A DNA stretch of 7,589 nt from the NCBI GenBank assembly GCA_009917805.1, contig RGES01000058.1:1-7589 (forward strand), in the 5' to 3' direction. Shown in pieces: positions 1 through 4,048 of the stretch. The notes beneath the pieces are model-generated. The model made no database searches, was not told where the DNA came from, and was given only the letters and a program-made list of their open reading frames with translations. Position 1 is the first letter of the stretch. The number at the start of each line of letters is the position of its first letter. This stretch comes from Verrucomicrobiota bacterium (GTDB lineage: Bacteria; Verrucomicrobiota; Verrucomicrobiia; Opitutales; UBA953). Position numbers and translations under genes: made by a program.

Positions 1-224
1 ACGTCCGCGCCGAGCTTCTTGTACTCGTCGAGGAGGCCGGTCACCTTGCAAAGTTCGTCGGTGCAGACGCCCGTGAAGGCGAGGGGGACGAAGAGGATGA
101 CGGTCTTGCCCTTGCCGACGTTGCGGCGGAGGCTGACATCGACCAGACCGACTTTTCCGTCAGCGCCGAGTACGCCTTGCTTGAGGGAGATTTCAGGGAG
201 AGGCTGGCCGAGTTTCAGGGGCAT
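1..224 (-). CDS. Peroxiredoxin, AhpC/TSA superfamily (AhpE/BCP-like), N-terminal part; gene cut by the window edge
   Basis: The first 74 residues are visible, from the ATG at 224-222; the 3' end lies beyond position 1. Peroxiredoxins are thiol peroxidases that reduce hydrogen peroxide and organic hydroperoxides, usually in the cytoplasm. The fragment carries the active-site motif P-x3-T-x2-C within FVPLAFTGVCTDELC: Pro47, Thr51 and the peroxidatic Cys54. A second cysteine, Cys59, sits five residues later, the spacing used by BCP/PrxQ-type enzymes that form an intramolecular disulfide; the PLAFTGVCTDELC wording also recalls AhpE-like proteins. The subfamily cannot be fixed without the C-terminal half. 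Lys4 to Asp29 resembles the usual first beta-strands. No good Shine-Dalgarno precedes the start. The gene follows miaA on the same strand after a 144-base AT-rich gap that probably holds its own promoter, so it is likely a separate transcription unit. Family assignment is confident. Confidence 0.93.
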   Translation of the reverse strand, partial: MPLKLGQPLPEISLKQGVLGADGKVGLVDVSLRRNVGKGKTVILFVPLAFTGVCTDELCKVTGLLDEYKKLGAD

Positions 225-302
225 GGTTTAGGGTGGGTAGGGGGTTCGACGCCGAAATTGGTCAAAAAACAGGGGCATGCAAGGATGGAGGCAGTAAAAT
301 GC

Positions 303-332
303 CATAAAAGACCGTTTTTTAACATAAGACCG
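303..332. repeat. Short near-direct repeat in the miaA/peroxiredoxin gap
   Basis: On the plus strand CATAAAAGACCG (303-314) is repeated as CATAAGACCG (323-332), identical except for two extra A residues. The copies start 20 bases apart, about two helical turns, with a run of six T between them. The second copy overlaps the candidate -10 box and spacer. Two similarly spaced half-sites could be an operator for a regulator of the peroxiredoxin gene, but they are short and AT-rich and could arise by chance. Confidence 0.3.
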
Positions 333-348
333 GACGCCAATCAGCCAA
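321..348 (-). promoter_or_regulatory. Candidate sigma-70-like promoter for the peroxiredoxin gene
   Basis: On the minus strand, TTGGCT (348-343) matches four of six bases of the -35 consensus and TATGTT (326-321) matches four of six of the -10 consensus, with a 16-base spacer. It lies in the only clearly AT-rich stretch of the window, about 100 bases upstream of the peroxiredoxin ATG and directly after miaA. This is pattern matching by eye, and other weak boxes exist nearby, for example TTGACC at 263-258. Treat it as a candidate only. Confidence 0.3.
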
Positions 349-368
349 AACGCCCTAAAACGAGGAAT

Positions 369-1256
369 TTAAGCGTCTTGGGCTAACCCTAACCGACGGA
401 ACCACTTACGCTGCTTTCTTACCAATGCCCAGGTGTCGAGATTGATGCGTTCGGCCAAGCCGCTCATGGCCACGCGTTTCCCGCCCTCCAGCCAGTCCAT
501 GACGGCCCGATAGCCGACGGCGCGGGAAGAGGTCAGTTCCGGGTCCAGGTTCATCGCCAGAAGGCGTTCGGACTCCTCGATGATACCGTCGCGGAGCATC
601 GTACCGGTGCGCGCGGCGATCCGGGCCTTAAGTTCGTCATCCGCCCGTTCGAGCAGTTCACAGGTGACTGTGTGATCCGCAAAGGGGCCTCGGCGGGTCA
701 GGAACTCGTCCCGGAGGGAATCGAGGCTCCGGCCGGAAGCCATCCGTCGTTCGAGCGCCTTGGCGACACGGATCGGGTTCTGTTGGTCGAGCCACTCGGG
801 TAGCTTCGGGCCTTCGATCTCGCGAAGGCGAAGCAGCAACGAGGCGAGGCCTTGGCGCTGGAGCGTCCGGACTTCGTCGGTGATGGCCTGCGGAATCTCG
901 AGCTCATCCGTGACCGGTCCGAAGAAGGCCGCCAGGTAGAAGCCGCTGCCGCCGGTGACGAGGATGCGTCTGCCACGTCCATGGGCTTCGGCGATGGCCG
1001 CGCGGGCCATGTCGACATATTGCGAGACCGAGTAGCGTTCGGCAGGCTCGACCAGGTCGAGGCCATGATGGCGGACGCGACGCTGCTCATCGGCGGTCGG
1101 CTTCGCGGAGCCGACATCCATGCCTCGATAGACGCAGACCGAATCGCAGGAGATGATCTCTGCGTCGTGTTGCTCGGCCCACCGCAAGGCGGTCTCCGTC
1201 TTGCCGACGGCGGTCGGCCCCGTCAGGACGTGGATCGCTGGCGCGGACGCGGTCAT
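369..1256 (-). CDS. miaA: tRNA dimethylallyltransferase (tRNA A37 isopentenyltransferase)
   Basis: A 295-residue cytoplasmic enzyme that moves the dimethylallyl group from dimethylallyl diphosphate to N6 of A37 in tRNAs reading codons that start with U; this is the first step of ms2i6A formation and supports decoding accuracy. Visible motifs in order: P-loop GPTAVGKT (residues 13-20), CDSVCVYRGMDVGSAKPT (37-54, the family's DS-x3-Y-x-GMDIGTAKP block), GGSGFY (102-107, usually GGTGLY), the NPIRVAKALE helix (160-169), AVGYRAVMDWLEG (246-258) and the C-terminal KQRKWFRR (281-288). Length is typical. The frame stays open 72 codons further upstream, but that part is an Arg/Pro-rich shadow of cdsA. 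The ATG at 1256-1254 lies just before the P-loop strand and forms an ATGA overlap with the cdsA stop, so translation is probably coupled. No Shine-Dalgarno is seen. It appears to be the last gene of the operon; no convincing terminator hairpin follows. Confidence 0.96.
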   Translation of the reverse strand: MTASAPAIHVLTGPTAVGKTETALRWAEQHDAEIISCDSVCVYRGMDVGSAKPTADEQRRVRHHGLDLVEPAERYSVSQYVDMARAAIAEAHGRGRRILVTGGSGFYLAAFFGPVTDELEIPQAITDEVRTLQRQGLASLLLRLREIEGPKLPEWLDQQNPIRVAKALERRMASGRSLDSLRDEFLTRRGPFADHTVTCELLERADDELKARIAARTGTMLRDGIIEESERLLAMNLDPELTSSRAVGYRAVMDWLEGGKRVAMSGLAERINLDTWALVRKQRKWFRRLGLAQDA

Positions 1257-2140
1257 CCGGCGCGCTTCGCCCAATCGAGGCAATACGACAGCAGGATCAG
1301 CGCGGCGGGCGAAGTGAGCACCATGCTGTCGATCAGGTCGAGGGCGCCGCCGATCCCGGGGATCGTCGCGCCGGAATCCTTGGCGCCGGCAAGTCGCTTG
1401 AAGACGGATTCGACCAGGTCGGAGGGAATGCTCAGGACCGCGATCGGCAAGGCGAGGACGGCGGCCTTCCATGGCACCATGAAGGCGATGCCGAAGGCGT
1501 CACGGAGCAACCAGGCGAAGAGCGCGGAGGCGCCGGCGGAGGCGGCGAGCCCGCCGAGGCAGCCTTCCCAGCTCTTGGCCGGGCTGATGGTCGGAGCGAT
1601 CTTATGCTTCCCGAACGGCACGCCGATGAGGAGTCCGCCGACGTCGGTGAACTTCGTCGCGACGAAGACCCAGACGACGTAGTAAAGGCCGACGGACTTC
1701 GCGGTCAGGAGATGGCCGTCCTTCATGCGCGCGATGGCGATGAGGGAGGCCAGCATGAAAGGAAGGTAAGCGAACCCGTAGAGGGTGGGGAAGCGGCGGA
1801 GCAACGTCGGGACTTCGCCCGGATGCCGGAGGAGGGAGAGCAGGTGCAGGCCGACCAGCAGCGCTCCGCCGGTCAGGAGGTAATTGGCGCGGGCCTCTTC
1901 GGCGGCGAGGAAGAACAGGCCGAAATGCAGGGCGAAGCCGGCGACGATGCCCGAGAGGTTGGGCCGACCGACGCCGGGGATGGCGCGGACAAGCTGGTAG
2001 AACTCGTATTGCGCGGCGCAGATGATCAGCGCGAGCAGTCCGAAAGACGCCTGTTCGGCGACGGAGAAGAAGCCGCCGACCCAGATGACGAGTCCGACGA
2101 CGACCCAGAGGCCGATGGTGCTGAGGGCGCGGTCTTTCAT
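1253..2140 (-). CDS. cdsA: Phosphatidate cytidylyltransferase (CDP-diacylglycerol synthase)
   Basis: A 295-residue polytopic inner-membrane protein that condenses CTP and phosphatidic acid to CDP-diacylglycerol, the precursor of phosphatidylglycerol, cardiolipin and phosphatidylethanolamine. Hydrophobic segments occur near residues 8-24, 33-50, 64-80, 87-103, 120-137, 151-175, 195-212, 222-240 and 272-290. The conserved loop KFTDVGGLLIGVPFGKHK (163-180) leads into APTISPAKSWEG (182-193). The C-terminal CDS signature is recognisable (KR at 248-249, KDSG at 254-257, Asp268, Asp271), but the usual PGHGG-x2-DR reads PGIGG-x2-DL: Ile263 replaces His and Leu269 replaces Arg. I suspect this is a lineage variant, because the rest is intact. 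The ATG at 2140-2138 overlaps the uppS stop as ATGA. The frame extends 166 codons upstream, but only as an Arg/Pro-rich shadow of uppS. The uppS-cdsA pairing is common in bacteria and supports the call. Confidence 0.94.
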   Translation of the reverse strand: MKDRALSTIGLWVVVGLVIWVGGFFSVAEQASFGLLALIICAAQYEFYQLVRAIPGVGRPNLSGIVAGFALHFGLFFLAAEEARANYLLTGGALLVGLHLLSLLRHPGEVPTLLRRFPTLYGFAYLPFMLASLIAIARMKDGHLLTAKSVGLYYVVWVFVATKFTDVGGLLIGVPFGKHKIAPTISPAKSWEGCLGGLAASAGASALFAWLLRDAFGIAFMVPWKAAVLALPIAVLSIPSDLVESVFKRLAGAKDSGATIPGIGGALDLIDSMVLTSPAALILLSYCLDWAKRAG

Positions 2141-2898
2141 CGTTGGTCGGTTGGCAGGAGTTGCTCGCGAGTCTGGCCGAAGCGCCGTTCGCGTTTGGCG
2201 TATTCGGCGAGGGCGAGCTGGAGCTGCGCCTTGTCGAAGTCGGGCCAGTAGACCGAGGCGAAGACGATCTCGGCGTAGGCGGACTGCAGGAGCAGGAAAT
2301 TGCTGAGGCGGAATTCGCCGGAAGTCCGGATGATCAGGTCCGGGTCGGGCATGCCGGCGGTCTGCAGGCGGGCTTCGACGGCGGCCCAATCGACCTGCTC
2401 CGGCTTGATCTTGCCGGCGGCGACGTCGGCGGCGAGCGACTGCGCGGCCGTGACGATCTCCTGGCGGGCGCCGTAGTTGAGCGCGACGACGAGGGTGAAG
2501 GCCGTGTTGTCCTTGCTGGACTTGATCACGTCCTCGAGCGGGACGCGGACGAATTCCGGCAGGGCGCTGATGTCGCCGATGACGCGCAGGCGGACGTTGC
2601 GCTTCTCCAGGCGGGCGAGGTGCGCGCGGAGGATCCATTCGCCGAGCTTGAACAGGCCGCTGACTTCCTCGAGCGGGCGTTTCCAGTTCTCGGCGGAAAA
2701 GGCGAAGACGGTGAGCGTGCCGATGCCGCCGTCGATGCAGGCGTCGATGATCTCGATGAGCCGTTCGGCGCCGCGGCGATGGCCTTCGAGGCGGGGGAGC
2801 CCCTTGGCGGCGGCCCAGCGTCCGTTGCCGTCCATGATGATGCCGATGTGCCGGGGCGGCACAGGATTCACGGAAGAGATGGGCGCTGGGGACGACAC
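2137..2898 (-). CDS. uppS: (2Z,6E)-type cis-prenyltransferase, undecaprenyl diphosphate synthase
   Basis: A 253-residue enzyme that adds isopentenyl diphosphate units in cis to farnesyl diphosphate, giving the C55 lipid that carries peptidoglycan, O-antigen and teichoic-type precursors across the membrane. Motifs seen: HIGIIMDGNGRWA (17-29) with catalytic Asp23 and the diphosphate-binding Gly-Asn-Gly-Arg; RLEGHRRGAE (36-45) with His40; FAFSAENWKRP (65-75); ALNYGARQEI (139-148); and DLIIRTSGEFRLSNF (187-201), which binds the IPP diphosphate. Length is normal. The first possible start is GTG at 2898-2896; the only upstream codons in frame run back to the exbD stop. Later GTGs at Val10 or Val13 could also serve, since none has a clear Shine-Dalgarno and the HIGIIMDGN block begins only at residue 17. 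It follows exbD by 45 bases and overlaps cdsA by ATGA. Confidence 0.95.
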   Translation of the reverse strand: MSSPAPISSVNPVPPRHIGIIMDGNGRWAAAKGLPRLEGHRRGAERLIEIIDACIDGGIGTLTVFAFSAENWKRPLEEVSGLFKLGEWILRAHLARLEKRNVRLRVIGDISALPEFVRVPLEDVIKSSKDNTAFTLVVALNYGARQEIVTAAQSLAADVAAGKIKPEQVDWAAVEARLQTAGMPDPDLIIRTSGEFRLSNFLLLQSAYAEIVFASVYWPDFDKAQLQLALAEYAKRERRFGQTREQLLPTDQR

Positions 2899-2943
2899 TT
2901 GGCCGGAGAATGTTCTACCCGACTCGGCCGTGGCAACCGCGAA

Positions 2944-3405
2944 TCAGCGTTCGTCGGCCGCGACCAGCACGCCGGGGAACCCCGCCTTGCGGGCGAGTTC
3001 GCACACTTCGAGGAAGCTCTGCATGGTCAGCGAAGCATCGGCCTTGATCAGCACGGGGCGCGACGAGCCGCCCTTGGCGGCCACGCGGCGGAGCTCGAGG
3101 TCAAGGCCGTCGCGGTCGACCACGCGGCCGGCGACGACGAACACGCCGGCGCCGCGGGCCGAGACGAGGGTGACGGTCAAGGACGTCCGGGCCATGTCGC
3201 CGGCGGCCAGCCTGGGGGTCTTCATGGTCGGCGAGACCGCGCCGCCGCGGTCGTCGAAGCCGACGTACATGCCGGGGGCGAAGACGAACTCGGCGGAAAG
3301 GACGTAGGTCAGCGCCGCGCAGACGAGGGCCAGGGCCAGCGGCACGAAATCCAGGCCCCGTTCGGCCGGCCGGACTTTTTCCAGGACTCCGAGGGGCGTC
3401 CGCAT
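2944..3405 (-). CDS. ExbD/TolR-family biopolymer transport protein, transmembrane Asp absent
   Basis: A 153-residue protein with the ExbD plan: short cytoplasmic N-terminus, one transmembrane helix (about 19-43), then a periplasmic domain. The C-terminal part RPVLIKADASLTMQSFLEVC (116-135) followed by ARKAGFPGVLVAAD matches the family pattern P-V-x-I-x-A-D ... A-x-x-A-G-F/V. ExbD normally sits inside an ExbB pentamer, and its membrane aspartate (Asp25 in E. coli, in TPFIDVML) relays protons. Here the aligned stretch is VPLALAL (21-27) and that position is Leu25; the nearest acid is Asp19, before the helix. The middle region (50-110) is longer and less conserved than usual. The ATG at 3405-3403 follows the exbB stop after one base, so the pair is certainly co-translated. 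The call rests on the C-terminal domain plus the neighbouring ExbB-like gene. Whether it still couples to proton flow is doubtful. Confidence 0.8.
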   Translation of the reverse strand: MRTPLGVLEKVRPAERGLDFVPLALALVCAALTYVLSAEFVFAPGMYVGFDDRGGAVSPTMKTPRLAAGDMARTSLTVTLVSARGAGVFVVAGRVVDRDGLDLELRRVAAKGGSSRPVLIKADASLTMQSFLEVCELARKAGFPGVLVAADER

Positions 3406-3406
3406 C

Positions 3407-4048
3407 TCAGCTCTGGCGAGGCTTCTCCTCCGGCAGCTCGTGGCGCACGAAGGTGATGATGGAATGGGCGGCGATCTCCATCTCGGTGACGATCGAGCGG
3501 ACGCGGCCGACGAGGAAGTGGTGGGCCATCGCGCAGGCGGCGGCGATGACCATCGCGAAGCCCGCGGTCGCGAGCGCGGCCTGGACTTCGGTCAGGAGTC
3601 CGTTGGCGGAGGCGTAGACGCTTCCGTCGCGCAGGGCGGAGGCGAGGTTGAAGCCGGAGAAGATGGCGCCGGCCAGGCCGAGCAGCGGCGCGACGCGACC
3701 GATGGAGGCGATGGTGCCGAGGCGACGTTCGAGCACCGGCAGTTCGAGCAGGGCGGCTTCGGTGGCGGCGGCGCGCATGGCATCTTCGCCGCTGCCGGCC
3801 CGGAGCAGGGCCGCCTTCACGACGCGCGGGACGGGGCCCGGCGATTCTTCGCAGGCGGCGAGGGCCTCGAGCGGACGGCCGGCGCGCAGGTTGTTACGTA
3901 CGCCTTCGATGAAGTCGGAAGAAAGCACGAGGCCGCGGTGCAGGAACATCGCGCGCTCGACGACGAAGACGAGGGCGAGGAAGGCGAGCAGCAGGAGCAG
4001 CCAGACGAAGGGGCCGGCGTCGAAGGGGAAGGAGAAGCGGCTGCTCAT
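3407..4048 (-). CDS. MotA/TolQ/ExbB-family membrane protein, proton-path residues substituted
   Basis: A 213-residue inner-membrane protein with three predicted helices: 12-32, about 115-137 and about 155-182. A cytoplasmic domain lies between the first two. The diagnostic block IGRVAPLLGLAGAIFSGF (116-133) and AALATAGFAMVIAAA (157-171) matches ExbB/TolQ. Family members form pentamers around ExbD/TolR dimers and turn proton flow into work on TonB or Tol-Pal. Against E. coli ExbB from memory, the stretch from the GTV motif to the ATA motif aligns without gaps. Thr148 corresponds to Ala128, Glu176 to Gln156, and Thr181 is kept as Thr161; Glu154 lies two residues before Gln156. The ATG at 4048-4046 overlaps the TPR gene stop as ATGA. 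The frame is open far upstream, but that part is a basic, Pro-rich shadow of the TPR gene. Identity is good at family level; the cargo or partner is unknown. Confidence 0.85.
   Translation of the reverse strand: MSSRFSFPFDAGPFVWLLLLLAFLALVFVVERAMFLHRGLVLSSDFIEGVRNNLRAGRPLEALAACEESPGPVPRVVKAALLRAGSGEDAMRAAATEAALLELPVLERRLGTIASIGRVAPLLGLAGAIFSGFNLASALRDGSVYASANGLLTEVQAALATAGFAMVIAAACAMAHHFLVGRVRSIVTEMEIAAHSIITFVRHELPEEKPRQS

Noticed and set aside
290..303. GGCA/TGCC inverted repeat as a terminator for miaA
   Set aside because: The stem is only 4 bp, with no following T run on the minus strand, and it lies downstream of the candidate promoter, so a terminator role does not fit.
1257..1472. Upstream in-frame extension of miaA (72 codons)
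   Set aside because: It is a shifted reading of the end of cdsA with no MiaA similarity; the ATG at 1256 places the P-loop at the usual distance from the N-terminus.
2141..2638. Upstream in-frame extension of cdsA (166 codons)
   Set aside because: It is an Arg/Pro-rich shifted reading of uppS; the ATG at 2140 overlaps the uppS stop and gives a normal CdsA length.
2901..2929. Imperfect inverted repeat (GGCCGGAG / CTCGGCC) in the exbD-uppS gap as a terminator or regulatory hairpin
   Set aside because: The stem needs a bulge, the loop is about 14 bases, and no T run follows on the minus strand. At this G+C content it is weak evidence for a functional structure.
2143..3456. A 437-codon open frame on the plus strand opposite uppS and exbD
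   Set aside because: It lies opposite two genes with clear family motifs; its own translation is low-complexity Gly/Asp/Ala/Arg and spans the gap between them without any domain.
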